The notes under the pieces are model-generated. The model had not been told where the DNA came from, made no database searches, and saw nothing but the letters and a program-made list of their open reading frames with translations. Shown one piece after another: positions 1 through 6,913 of a stretch of DNA of 8,850 nt. Source of the DNA: Clostridiales bacterium UBA3705 (GTDB lineage Bacteria > Bacillota_A > Clostridia > Oscillospirales > Oscillospiraceae); NCBI GenBank assembly GCA_002372735.1, contig DFIE01000090.1, positions 1 to 8,850 of the forward strand, in the 5' to 3' direction. The stretch's first letter is position 1; every line of letters begins with the position of its first letter. The position numbers were made by a program, and so were the translations under genes.

Positions 1-74
1 CCCGGTGGTATGGGTGACCTTTTATGGCCGCTCACTGAGCGGCCGCTACGGAAGAGCGTGTACACAATCAGCAG
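1..74. repeat. Degenerate outermost repeat unit with a re-paired stem
   Basis: This unit aligns end to end with the others: it starts CCCGGTGGTA, has CTACGG after the stem, and ends in a GTGTACACAATCAGCAG-like tail. Its stem is different in sequence yet still complementary: GGCCGCTCA at 26-34 pairs with TGAGCGGCC at 36-44 around a single C. Neither flank carries a good T-run, so I do not call it a terminator. The left boundary is cut by the window edge. Confidence 0.65.
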
Positions 75-293
75 CCCCGGTGGTGGCGGGCGGCGTTAGG
101 GCAGATGAAAGGCATCCGCCCCTACGGGAGGTGCATACATATCCCGGCACCCCGGCGGTAGCGGGCGGCCTTAGGGCGGATGTGGGCATCCGCCCCTACG
201 GGGGATGCATACATATCCCGGCACCCCGGTGGTAGCGGGCGGCCTTAGGGCGGATGTGGGCATCCGCCCCTACGGGAGGTGCATACATATCCC

Positions 294-370
294 GGCACCC
301 CGGCGGTAGCGGCGGCCTTAGGGCGGATGTGGGCATCCGCCCCTACGGGGCATACAGATCCCGGGGTGCC
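294..370. mobile_element. Possible MITE-like unit bounded by 10-bp inverted repeats
   Basis: The unit nearest potD is framed by GGCACCCCGG at 294-303 and its exact reverse complement CCGGGGTGCC at 361-370. The GGCACCCCGG end also occurs at 146-155 and 220-229 at the internal unit borders, without a matching opposite end. A ~77-bp element with terminal inverted repeats and an internal hairpin (321-342) fits a small non-autonomous transposable element. No transposase is in the window and I see no clear target-site duplication. A chance palindrome in GC-rich DNA is the alternative. Confidence 0.4.
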
Positions 371-375
371 AAGCG

Positions 376-404
376 AAACCCGGGCGGCTGGTGCCGCCCG
401 GGTT
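376..404 (-). terminator. Intrinsic terminator after potD
   Basis: On the minus strand, 4 nt past the potD stop, AACCCGGGCGGC (393-404) pairs with GCCGCCCGGGTT (377-388) around an ACCA loop. That gives a 12-bp GC-rich stem followed by a short T-run (TTT, then CGCTT). The weak T-run makes it less than ideal, but its placement and stem strength make it the likely end of the operon. It is the first clear terminator downstream of the promoter at 8342-8370. Confidence 0.8.
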
Positions 405-407
405 GTG

Positions 408-1463
408 TTACTGCCCGCAGGCTGCCTTGAACTCGATCCAGTTCTTGTTCAAAGCCTCGTCCGCCTCTACCGAGACGTTCTGGATGATCTCGCCGGCGTT
501 TACAGACTCCGGTACCACCAGGGACGGGTCTGTGATGCTGTCCGCCGCGCCGGTGGTGCAGTAGTAGCCCAGCCACTCAAAGCAGGCCTTGGAGACCTCC
601 GGCCGCAGAATGTAGTCCAAAAAAGCGTGGGCCGCCTTGGGGTGGGGCGCCCGGCTGGGCACAAAGCCCGCCATGATGCCGAAGCCCAGGCCCTCCTCGG
701 GATAGACCACCTTCAGCTCCGGGTTCTCCGCCAGGGCCGTGGTCACCTGAGAGGTGTACAGGAAGGCCACGGAGGCCTCCCCGCTGAGCAGGGTGTTCTG
801 GGTGTTGTCGTCCTGGATCACCCGGACGTTGGGGGCCAGCTGCAGCAGCTTCTCCCCCGCCGCCCCGATGACCTCCAGGTCCTCGGTGTTCATGGACTGG
901 CCCATGGACAGCAGCGTGATGCCGTTGATGACCCGGTAGTTGGCCGTCAGGGCCACGCTGTCCGCCAGGGCCGGATTCCACAGGTCGTTGTAGCCCTTGA
1001 TCTCAAAGTCCACCTGGGCGGGGTCATAGACAATGAGGGGAATGCCCGCGCCGTAGGGCACGGTGTACTCGTCCTTGGGGTCGTAAAACTGGCCCTGGTA
1101 CAGGGGGTTGATGTTGCCGAAGTTGGGGATCTGGGCCTTGTCCAGGGGGGCGACCAGGCCCGCCTGGACCGCCTGCTCAATGATGTAGTCGTCGGCAATG
1201 ACCAGGTCGTAGTCCCCGCCCTGGGCCAGGCGCAGACGCTCCAGCATGGTCTCGTCGGTGTCAAAGTTGGAGTAGACGATGGGGATGCCCGTCTCGGCGG
1301 TGAAATCGTCCAGCACCTGCTGGGGGAACATGCCCTCCCAGGTGTAGAGCACCAGGCTCTCCTCGTTGTTCTGGGCGGCAGGGGTCTCGGCGGGGCCGGC
1401 GCAGCCGGAGAACAGCGCCAGGGTCAGCAGGGTGCAGAGCAGCAGGGAAATCAGCTTTTTCAT
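408..1463 (-). CDS. potD: PotD-like ABC transporter substrate-binding lipoprotein
   Basis: This 351-residue protein is the extracellular solute-binding component for the PotABC importer encoded just upstream. The start ATG overlaps the potC stop (ATGA) and has GGAGG 7 nt before it. A lysine start and hydrophobic stretch lead to the lipobox LFSGC with Cys21 as the lipidation site, so the protein should be membrane-anchored. The mature fold starts with LVLYTWEGMFPQQVLDDF (37-54), typical of the PotD/PotF family, and FLDYILRPEV (281-290) matches the family's conserved C-terminal region. Length is usual for the family. By alignment from memory with E. coli PotD, the polyamine ligands Asp168, Glu171, Trp229, Trp255 and Asp257 are not conserved: the matching stretches read ANYRVINGI, AFLYTSQ and FGIMAGFVP. 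The fold assignment is secure, but the substrate (spermidine, putrescine or something else) is not. Confidence 0.88.
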   Translation of the reverse strand: MKKLISLLLCTLLTLALFSGCAGPAETPAAQNNEESLVLYTWEGMFPQQVLDDFTAETGIPIVYSNFDTDETMLERLRLAQGGDYDLVIADDYIIEQAVQAGLVAPLDKAQIPNFGNINPLYQGQFYDPKDEYTVPYGAGIPLIVYDPAQVDFEIKGYNDLWNPALADSVALTANYRVINGITLLSMGQSMNTEDLEVIGAAGEKLLQLAPNVRVIQDDNTQNTLLSGEASVAFLYTSQVTTALAENPELKVVYPEEGLGFGIMAGFVPSRAPHPKAAHAFLDYILRPEVSKACFEWLGYYCTTGAADSITDPSLVVPESVNAGEIIQNVSVEADEALNKNWIEFKAACGQ

Positions 1464-2269
1464 GGAACTTCCTCCTTGTTGGATGGATGGCTGCCCTCCC
1501 GCCGGGTTCGCAGCAGGAAGGACAGGGTCAGCACCAGCACCACCACCCCCAGGATGACGGTGCAAAGGGCGTTGATTTCAGGGGTGACGCCGGTTTTCAG
1601 ATGGGTGTACACCTTGATGGGCAGGGTGGACAGGGTGGGCCCGGTGACAAAAATGGAGATTACCACGTCGTCAAAGGACATGGCAAAGGCCAGCAGACTG
1701 CCCGAGAGCACCGCCGGCACGATCAGCGGCAGGGTGATGTCAAAGAAGGTCCGGGCAGGGCCGGCCCCCAGGTCCCGGGCCGCCTCCTCCAGGGAGCGGT
1801 CTATGCCCGAGAGCCGGGCCTTCACCATCAGATAGACGTAGGGGATGGAAAAGGCGGTGTGGGCCAGGATCAGGGTGGTCCAGCCGAAGGGCAGGCGCAG
1901 CAGGGCGAAAAAGGCCATAAACACCATGCCCAGGATGATCTCCGGCAGCATAATGGGCAGGGTGGACAGATACTCCATCATGCCCTTGCTGCGGTAGTGG
2001 ACCCGGACCATGCCCATGGCCCCCAGGGTGCCGATCACCGCGGCAAAGAAGCTGCTGGCCACGCCCAGCAGCAGGCTGTTGCCCAGGGCCTGCATCAGGG
2101 CCCGGTCGCGGAAGAGCTGCCGATACCAGTCCAGGGTGAAGCCCTTCCACGCCACGGGCAGCTTGGAGCTGTTGAAGGAGAAGAGCACCACCACCGCAAT
2201 GGGCAGATAGGTCAGCACCACCACCAGAATCAGATACAGCCGGGCGGGCAGGCGGGGCTTGCGGGCCAT
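1460..2269 (-). CDS. potC: PotC-like ABC transporter permease
   Basis: A 269-residue inner-membrane permease of the binding-protein-dependent transport family, expected to pair with PotB to form the channel. It has an N-terminal transmembrane helix (about 10-32), further hydrophobic helices around 63-88, 103-125, 130-150 and 183-208, and a last helix around 234-254. The EAA loop that docks on the ATPase is at about 161-181 (EEAARDLGAGPARTFFDITL). The SFDDVVIS stretch near 198-205 is typical of PotC-type permeases. Its ATG shares one base with the potB stop (TGATG) and follows a near-perfect Shine-Dalgarno, GGAGGTGAT, at 2276-2284. The stop overlaps the potD start. Length is normal for PotC. 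Confidence 0.92.
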   Translation of the reverse strand: MARKPRLPARLYLILVVVLTYLPIAVVVLFSFNSSKLPVAWKGFTLDWYRQLFRDRALMQALGNSLLLGVASSFFAAVIGTLGAMGMVRVHYRSKGMMEYLSTLPIMLPEIILGMVFMAFFALLRLPFGWTTLILAHTAFSIPYVYLMVKARLSGIDRSLEEAARDLGAGPARTFFDITLPLIVPAVLSGSLLAFAMSFDDVVISIFVTGPTLSTLPIKVYTHLKTGVTPEINALCTVILGVVVLVLTLSFLLRTRREGSHPSNKEEVP

Positions 2270-3114
2270 CAGAACATCACCTCCAGCTCAGCGGTGTGGG
2301 TGACGCGCCGGTACAGGGCCAGCAGCAGGGTGGTGATCACCGCCAGCACCAGGGCCAGGGCCGCGGCAAAGGGCCAGTTGCTGCCCCGGGTGAGCTGGTC
2401 CTGGATCAGGCTGCCCACCAGGACGATCTTATTGCCGCCCAGCAGGTCCGAGATGAAGAACAGGCCCATGGAGGGCACAAAGGTGAGGATCACCCCGCTC
2501 ATCAGCCCGGGGAGGGTCAGCTTCAGCGTGACGGTGAGGAAGGCCCGCACCGGGCCCGCCCCCAGGTCCCGGGCGGCCTCCACCAGGGTCCAGTCCAGCT
2601 TCTCCACGGAGTTGTACACCGCCAGCTGCATAAAGGGCAGCAGGGCGTAGACCATGCCGATGAGCACGGCAGGATAGGTGTACAGGATCTTGACCGGCTT
2701 GGACACAATGCCCAGGGCCAGCAGGGCCCCGTTCAGCGGCCCCCGGGCCTGGAGCAGGATCTGCCAGCCGTAAAGCCGGATGAGAGAGCTGGTCCAGAAG
2801 GGGATCATAATCAGCAGCATCATGGCCCGCTTGCCCCGGGGGGAGAGCCGGGCCATGATATACCCGAAGGGATAGCCCACCCCCACGCAGATTACCGTGG
2901 TGAGGAAGGCCAGCAGCAGGGACTGGCGGAAGCACTGCAGATACACAGGGTCCGCCATCTTGCGGAAGTTTTCCAGGCTCAGCTGCCAGGTAAACCCCGC
3001 GGCGGTGTGATGGGCCAGGCTCACTGCCGCCATGTAAATCACCGGCCCCAGCACAAACACCAGGGTAAAGGCGTACATAGGCGCCAGCAGCAGCCAGGAG
3101 CGGTCCTTTTTCAT
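2269..3114 (-). CDS. potB: PotB-like ABC transporter permease
   Basis: A 281-residue membrane permease and partner of PotC. I place the start at the ATG at 3114, which overlaps the potA stop as ATGA. The frame is open further upstream to 3456, but that extension lies inside potA and has no family resemblance. From this start the protein begins [20 protein letters not shown], the usual short cytoplasmic end and first helix of PotB. Other helices lie near 64-88, 97-111, 147-168, 203-224 and 250-269. The EAA loop is at about 179-199 (EAARDLGAGPVRAFLTVTLK). The segment IPFWTSSLIRLYGW (104-117) is characteristic of this permease group. It likely forms a PotB-PotC heterodimer driven by PotA. Confidence 0.92.
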   Translation of the reverse strand: MKKDRSWLLLAPMYAFTLVFVLGPVIYMAAVSLAHHTAAGFTWQLSLENFRKMADPVYLQCFRQSLLLAFLTTVICVGVGYPFGYIMARLSPRGKRAMMLLIMIPFWTSSLIRLYGWQILLQARGPLNGALLALGIVSKPVKILYTYPAVLIGMVYALLPFMQLAVYNSVEKLDWTLVEAARDLGAGPVRAFLTVTLKLTLPGLMSGVILTFVPSMGLFFISDLLGGNKIVLVGSLIQDQLTRGSNWPFAAALALVLAVITTLLLALYRRVTHTAELEVMF

Positions 3115-4190
3115 CGGCCTGCCTCCCCTGCCGGGGCTTCCCCTTCGGTCTGCACGGCCACGGCGGCGGACGCCGGCCAGCTGAGCCACACCGGGCTGCC
3201 GGTCTCGGCCTCCAGGCGGATGCCCTGGCGCAGCAGCACCACCCGGTCGCCCCCGGTGAGAGCCACCTCCACCCGGAGCTGGCCGCCTAAAAACCGCTTG
3301 CTTGCCACCCGGCCGGCCAGACTGGGCCCCTGGGGGGCCTGGGTGTGGAGAAGGATGTTCTCCCCCCGGACGGCCAGGGTCACCGGCCCGGCAGGCAGGT
3401 CCGCCGGGCAGACCATGGCGCCGGCGGGATGGGCCGCCAGGCCCCTGCCGTCGCACTGCCCGGCCAGCAGATTGGCGCTGCCGATAAAGGTGGCCACGTA
3501 GCCGGTGCGGGGCCGGTCATAGATCTCGTCCGGGGTGCCCTGCTGCTCAATGCGGCCGGCCCGGAGCACCACGATCCGGTCGGACATATTGATGGCCTCC
3601 TCCTGGTCATGGGTCACGTAGACAAAGGAGGTGCCCAGCTCCTGCTGGAGCTTTTTCAGCTCCAGCTGCATCTGCCGGCGCAGCTGCAGGTCCAGGGCCC
3701 CCAGGGGCTCATCCAGCAGCAGCACCTTGGGCTCGGCAATCAGGGCCCGGGCAATGGCAATGCGCTGGCGCTGGCCGCCGGAGAGCTGGTCGGGCTTCTT
3801 CTTTTCGCTGCCCGTCATCTGCACCAGCGCCAGCATCCGGGTCACCCGGGCGTCGATCTGCCGCCGGTCCACCCCCCGGAGCTTCAGGGCGTAGGCCACG
3901 TTTTGGGCCACGGTCATATGGGGGAACAGGGCGTAGCTCTGAAAGACGGTGTTCACGTCCCGCTTTTCCGGCGGGGCGGCGGTGATGTCCCGGCCGCCCA
4001 GGCGCACCTGGCCCCGGTCCGGGGCCAGAAGCCCCGCAATGATCCGCAAAATGGTGGTTTTGCCGCAGCCCGAGGGGCCCAGCAGGGTGACAAACTCCCC
4101 GGCGCGGACCGTCAGATCGATGCCCCGCAGCACGGGCTGGTCATAGCTTTTATACACGGAGCAGAGCTCCAGCAGCGGTTCGGCGCTCAT
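3111..4190 (-). CDS. potA: PotA-like ABC transporter ATPase
   Basis: A 359-residue cytoplasmic ATPase energising the PotBC channel. Visible motifs are Walker [10 protein letters not shown] (38-46), Q-loop Gln84 in [10 protein letters not shown], signature LSGGQRQR (136-143), Walker B VLLLDEP (156-162) and H-loop His194. After the nucleotide-binding domain (about 1-235), a C-terminal TOBE-like domain (about 270-345) contains VRGENILL and [12 protein letters not shown], as in PotA and other CUT/POPT-type ATPases. The start ATG has AGGAGG 8 nt upstream. It begins only 24 nt after the stop of the lipoprotein gene, with no hairpin in the gap. The stop overlaps the potB ATG. All catalytic motifs look intact. 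The POPT assignment rests on the neighbouring potB, potC and potD genes; the ATPase alone would not identify the substrate. Confidence 0.93.
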   Translation of the reverse strand: MSAEPLLELCSVYKSYDQPVLRGIDLTVRAGEFVTLLGPSGCGKTTILRIIAGLLAPDRGQVRLGGRDITAAPPEKRDVNTVFQSYALFPHMTVAQNVAYALKLRGVDRRQIDARVTRMLALVQMTGSEKKKPDQLSGGQRQRIAIARALIAEPKVLLLDEPLGALDLQLRRQMQLELKKLQQELGTSFVYVTHDQEEAINMSDRIVVLRAGRIEQQGTPDEIYDRPRTGYVATFIGSANLLAGQCDGRGLAAHPAGAMVCPADLPAGPVTLAVRGENILLHTQAPQGPSLAGRVASKRFLGGQLRVEVALTGGDRVVLLRQGIRLEAETGSPVWLSWPASAAVAVQTEGEAPAGEAGR

Positions 4191-4198
4191 GCAGGCCG

Positions 4199-4204
4199 CC
4201 TCCT
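4199..4204 (-). promoter_or_regulatory. Shine-Dalgarno of potA in the 24-nt lipoprotein-potA gap
   Basis: AGGAGG lies 8 nt before the potA ATG. The gap between the lipoprotein stop (4215-4217) and this ATG holds only this site and a short T-run (TTTTT near 4211-4216) with no stem before it. I see no promoter-like -10/-35 pair in the gap. potA is therefore translated independently of the preceding stop but is probably co-transcribed with it. Confidence 0.75.
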
Positions 4205-4214
4205 CCCGGAAAAA

Positions 4215-4931
4215 TCAATACAGATCGGTGGTCTGGACGGTGCACCGGGTCAGCACGCCCCCCTGCCAGGTGCCGGTGAGCACCACCACCGTGCCGATGG
4301 GGGGCACCGGGTCGTCGGTCTCAAAGGCCTGGGTCCAGGCCTCGTCATAATAGGGGTGCTGGACGTGGGTTTCGTCCAGGATCCGGCCGTAGAGCCGGAC
4401 CTGCCGGCCCTCAAAGCCGGCGGCGTCATACTGCAGATTCAGCAGCTGCACCCGCTCCAGGGTGGCGCTCATGGCCCCCATGTCCACCTCCGGGCCGCCG
4501 CCGGTGTAGTGGGTGGTGACGGTGAGGGACGCATCGGTGTACCAGTAGCCGTCCAGGGCGGCGGAGTCGGCGGTGAGGGTGCCGGTCATAGACACCAGGG
4601 CCCCGTTCTCGGGCAGCTCGGTGCCCGGGGCGGGGACAAACTCCCACTGCCAGTCGCAGCACTTGGTGGCGTCGTTATAGCCCCAGACGTAATAGCGCTC
4701 CACCCCGTTGTACCGGTCCTGCAGCCGGGTGAAGGTGCCCGTCTTGGTGTAGGTCTTGCCGGCCAGCTGGTCTGCGTAGCCGTTGTAAAACAGGTTGAGA
4801 TACAGGGTGTACTCGTTGGTATCCAGCACCGTGGGCAGGCGGTCGGCGGCGCCGGGGGTTTGGTCCCCGCCGCCGGCGCAGGCGCACAGCACCAGGGCCA
4901 GGCAGAGCAAAAGGGGCAGCAGCTTTTTCAT
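4215..4931 (-). CDS. Putative lipoprotein with CC motif, larger of a pair
   Basis: A 238-residue secreted lipoprotein. The signal peptide MKKLLPLLLCLALVL ends in lipobox LCAC with Cys18 as the anchor. The first half (about 40-140) is paralogous to the neighbouring lipoprotein: both have GKT (58-60 here), GTF (65-67), N-D-A-x-x-C-C-x4-E-F (86-98) and a later V-x-x-x-GT (113-118). This strand-rich, glycine-punctuated pattern suggests an OB-like beta barrel, which is an inference. The second half (about 155-238) has a similar rhythm (GRQVRLYGRIL, GTVVVLTGTW) and may be a second such domain that lacks the CC pair. The start overlaps the preceding stop (ATGA). I do not recognise a named family. 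Its place at the end of a zinc importer operon suggests a role outside the membrane in metal capture or envelope adaptation, but the sequence does not prove metal binding. Confidence 0.85.
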   Translation of the reverse strand: MKKLLPLLLCLALVLCACAGGGDQTPGAADRLPTVLDTNEYTLYLNLFYNGYADQLAGKTYTKTGTFTRLQDRYNGVERYYVWGYNDATKCCDWQWEFVPAPGTELPENGALVSMTGTLTADSAALDGYWYTDASLTVTTHYTGGGPEVDMGAMSATLERVQLLNLQYDAAGFEGRQVRLYGRILDETHVQHPYYDEAWTQAFETDDPVPPIGTVVVLTGTWQGGVLTRCTVQTTDLY

Positions 4932-5353
4932 TGGTTGGCCTCCTGTTCCGGAAGGGGCTCCAGCACCGCCTGCTCCAGCTGGCAGTACAGGTCGCCCTCC
5001 TCTTCATAGGTGCCGAAGGTGCCCACCACCCGGATGGGGTCCCCCTGGCTGGGATAGTCGTCGCCGGTGAGTACAAATTCAAAGCCCTGGGCGCAGCAGG
5101 CCATGGCGTCCGCAATCAGGCAGGTGCGGTACACCCGGCCGGTGGCAGGGTTTTCCACGGAGTTGAAGGTGCCCTCCATGCGCACGGTTTTGCCCATATA
5201 CTGGTCCGGATTGGTGAGCATGTCGCTGACCTGGGCCAGGACCACCGTGTCGCTGACCAGGGTCAGGTCCACGTCCACGGTGCCCTTGGGGGCGGGGGCC
5301 CCGCAGGCGCACAGCAGGGCCAGGATCGGCAGCAGGGCCAGCAGTCGTCTCAT
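4928..5353 (-). CDS. Putative small lipoprotein with CC motif
   Basis: A 141-residue lipoprotein. I choose the ATG at 5353, which overlaps the znuB stop (ATGA). An upstream open extension to 5503 lies inside znuB. The start gives a clear signal peptide, MRRLLALLPILALL, and lipobox LCAC with Cys17 as the anchor. The mature part has one domain with GKT (54-56), GTF (61-63), D-A-x-x-C-C-x4-E-F (82-93) and GTF (111-113), then an acidic tail. The adjacent Cys86-Cys87 pair, together with Cys78 and Cys124, could bind metal or form disulfides; this is speculation. An OB-like fold is likely from the strand pattern, and it resembles small proteins found beside Clostridia zinc transporters, as far as I remember. 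It is paralogous to the next gene, so a tandem duplication followed by extension is the simplest history. Confidence 0.85.
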   Translation of the reverse strand: MRRLLALLPILALLCACGAPAPKGTVDVDLTLVSDTVVLAQVSDMLTNPDQYMGKTVRMEGTFNSVENPATGRVYRTCLIADAMACCAQGFEFVLTGDDYPSQGDPIRVVGTFGTYEEEGDLYCQLEQAVLEPLPEQEANQ

Positions 5354-6204
5354 GCCCGTCTGCCCCCCACCAGGCCCGCCAGCGAAAACAGCAGGAAGGC
5401 CAGAATGTCCACCGCCACAATGGTGGAGCCCACCGGGGTGCCCACCAGAATGGCGAACAGCAGCCCCAGGGCCGCGCAGGCCACCGACAGGCAGGCCGAA
5501 CAAATCGTGACGGATTTGAAGCTTTTGAACACCCGCATGGCCGACAGGGCCGGGAACACCACCAGGGCGGAGATCAGCAGCGAGCCCACCAGGTTCATGG
5601 CCAGGACGATGATCACCGCCACGATCACCGCGATGATCAGGTTGTACAGCCCGGTTTTGGTGCCGGTGGCGGCGGCAAAGCTCTCGTCAAAGGTGACGGC
5701 AAAGATCTTGTGGTAGAACAGCACAAACACAATGACCACCACCACCGACAGCACAATGCACACCCACACGTCCGTGGGCTTCAGCGTCAGGATGGAGGTG
5801 CCGCCGAACAGGGTGGAGCACACGTCCCCCGACACGTTGGCGGAGGTGGAGAATTTGCTGAGCAGCAGATAGCCCAGGGCCAGGGCCCCCACAGAGATCA
5901 TGGCCACCGCAGCGTCGCCCTTGATTTTGGTGTTCTGCCCCACCCGGAGCAGCAGCACCGCTGTGAGAATGGTGCCCGGCATGATCAGGAGCATTTGGTT
6001 GGTCAGCCCCAGCACCCCGGCCACCGCCATGATGCCGAAGGCCACGTGGCTCAGCCCGTCGCCGATAAAGGAGAACCGCTTGAGCACCAGGGTCACCCCC
6101 AGCAGGGAGGAGCACAGGGCAATGAGAATGCCCACAATGATGGCGTAGCGGACGTAGTCGTATTGGAAATACATCTGCAGGGTTTGCAGCAGGTTCAGAT
6201 TCAT
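5350..6204 (-). CDS. znuB: Zinc ABC transporter permease
   Basis: A 284-residue membrane protein of the ABC-3 (manganese/zinc) permease family, forming the channel of a ZnuABC-type importer. It is strongly hydrophobic, with helices around 19-41, 51-68, 72-88, 97-115, 144-166, 185-223 and 232-280. Family features include LKRFSFIGDGLSHVAFG (41-57), the cytoplasmic segment that couples to the ATPase, and NLVGSLLISALVVFPA (204-219). The start ATG overlaps the znuC stop (ATGA) and has GGAGG 8 nt upstream. Length is typical. The sequence alone could also suit manganese or iron transport. Zinc is preferred because of the regulator and operator type in the same operon. Confidence 0.93.
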   Translation of the reverse strand: MNLNLLQTLQMYFQYDYVRYAIIVGILIALCSSLLGVTLVLKRFSFIGDGLSHVAFGIMAVAGVLGLTNQMLLIMPGTILTAVLLLRVGQNTKIKGDAAVAMISVGALALGYLLLSKFSTSANVSGDVCSTLFGGTSILTLKPTDVWVCIVLSVVVVIVFVLFYHKIFAVTFDESFAAATGTKTGLYNLIIAVIVAVIIVLAMNLVGSLLISALVVFPALSAMRVFKSFKSVTICSACLSVACAALGLLFAILVGTPVGSTIVAVDILAFLLFSLAGLVGGRRA

Positions 6205-6911
6205 TGGGCAGCCCTCCCCTCCCCGGCAAAGGCCCGGCCGGTGTCGGTGCGCAGATACTCCTGCCGGGTGCCGAAAAACAGGTGCCGACCGATGTGCAGG
6301 ATGTGGGTGGCGTAGCGCAGGGCCGCCTCCATGTCATGGGAGATCATGATCACGGTGATGCCCTCCTGCCGGTTCAGATCCAGGATCAGCTGATACATCT
6401 CCGCGGTGACCCGGGGGTCCAGGCCGGAGACCGGCTCATCCAGCAGCAGCATGGACCGGGTGGCGCACAGGGCCCGGGCCAGCAGCACCCGCTGCTGCTG
6501 GCCGCCGGAGAGCTCCCGGTAGCAGCGCCGGGCCAGGGGCCGGATGTTCATCCGGTCAATGTTGGCCCAGGCCAGGGCCTTGTCCTGCTTGCTGTAAAAG
6601 GGGCGCAGCCCCTTGCGGCCCTGGCAGCCGGAGAGCACGATTTCGTACACGCTGGCGGGGAAGTCCCGCTGCACCATGGTCTGCTGGGGCAGATAGCCGA
6701 TCTGGTTCTGCACCAGGCCGTCGCCGGTGGTGATGGTGCCCGCCAGGGGGGCGTGGAGCCCCAGGATGGTTTTCATCAGGGTGGACTTGCCGGAGCCGTT
6801 TTCACCCACAATGCAGAGATAGTCCCCCCGGTTGACCTGAAAGCTCAGGCCGGAGAGGATTTCCTTGCCCTCATAACCCAGGGCCAGGTTTTCGCAGCGC
6901 AGTTGTGCCAT
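6201..6911 (-). CDS. znuC: Zinc ABC transporter ATPase
   Basis: A 236-residue cytoplasmic ATPase powering the ZnuB channel. Walker A GENGSGKST spans 36-44, the Q-loop glutamine is at 76-77 (GYLPQQ), signature LSGGQQQR is at 134-141, Walker B MLLLDEP at 154-160, and H-loop His192 is in ISHDM. I choose the ATG at 6911 over the in-frame TTG at 6917, because GGAGG at 6919-6923 is 7 nt from the ATG but only one base from the TTG. The start lies 2 nt after the znuA stop, so coupling is likely. The stop overlaps the znuB ATG. Length and motifs match the metal-type ATPases (ZnuC/AdcC/MntB-like). There is no C-terminal extension. All catalytic residues are present. Confidence 0.94.
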   Translation of the reverse strand: MAQLRCENLALGYEGKEILSGLSFQVNRGDYLCIVGENGSGKSTLMKTILGLHAPLAGTITTGDGLVQNQIGYLPQQTMVQRDFPASVYEIVLSGCQGRKGLRPFYSKQDKALAWANIDRMNIRPLARRCYRELSGGQQQRVLLARALCATRSMLLLDEPVSGLDPRVTAEMYQLILDLNRQEGITVIMISHDMEAALRYATHILHIGRHLFFGTRQEYLRTDTGRAFAGEGRAAQ

Positions 6912-6913
6912 GG

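Larger units (their letters stand above)
1..370. repeat. Tandem array of ~74-bp hairpin-bearing intergenic repeats
   Basis: About five head-to-tail units start at roughly 1 (cut by the window edge), 75, 150, 224 and 298. Each begins CCCCGG(T/C)GGTAGCGGG, carries an inverted repeat, then CTACGGG and a tail containing GCATACATATCCCGGCA. The stem GGGCGGATG/CATCCGCCC with a TGGG loop is perfect at 174-195, 248-269 and 321-342, and has one mismatch at 99-121. Units 2 and 3 are nearly identical, and unit 4 has a shortened tail. There are no spacers between units and I see no coding sequence here; the short plus-strand open frames simply read through the repeat. The array lies just beyond the potD terminator, so it is probably not in the operon's main transcript. 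Function is unknown; a REP-like or MITE-like intergenic element is the closest description. Confidence 0.9.

Noticed and set aside
26..44. Intrinsic terminator at the GGCCGCTCA/TGAGCGGCC hairpin
   Set aside because: The arms are separated by one base and neither strand has a following T-run. It fits better as the hairpin of a degenerate repeat unit.
1..370. CRISPR array
   Set aside because: The units are ~74 bp, contiguous and repeated along their whole length. There are no unique spacers of regular size between short direct repeats, and no cas genes are in view.
279..1835. Long plus-strand open frame of 518 codons
   Set aside because: It runs antisense to potD and potC, which have clear family motifs and good start sites. 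Its product is low-complexity and Gly/Arg/Gln-rich, as expected from the opposite strand of GC-rich genes.
3115..3456. N-terminal extension of potB to 3456
   Set aside because: The extension lies wholly within potA, is Gly/Pro/Arg-rich and has no PotB similarity. The ATG at 3114 gives a standard-length protein and an ATGA overlap.
1487..5009. Further long plus-strand open frames (1487-2650, 2296-3501, 3345-5009)
   Set aside because: They are antisense to potC, potB, potA and the lipoprotein gene, overlap one another, and encode His/Gln/Gly-rich strings with no recognisable domain.
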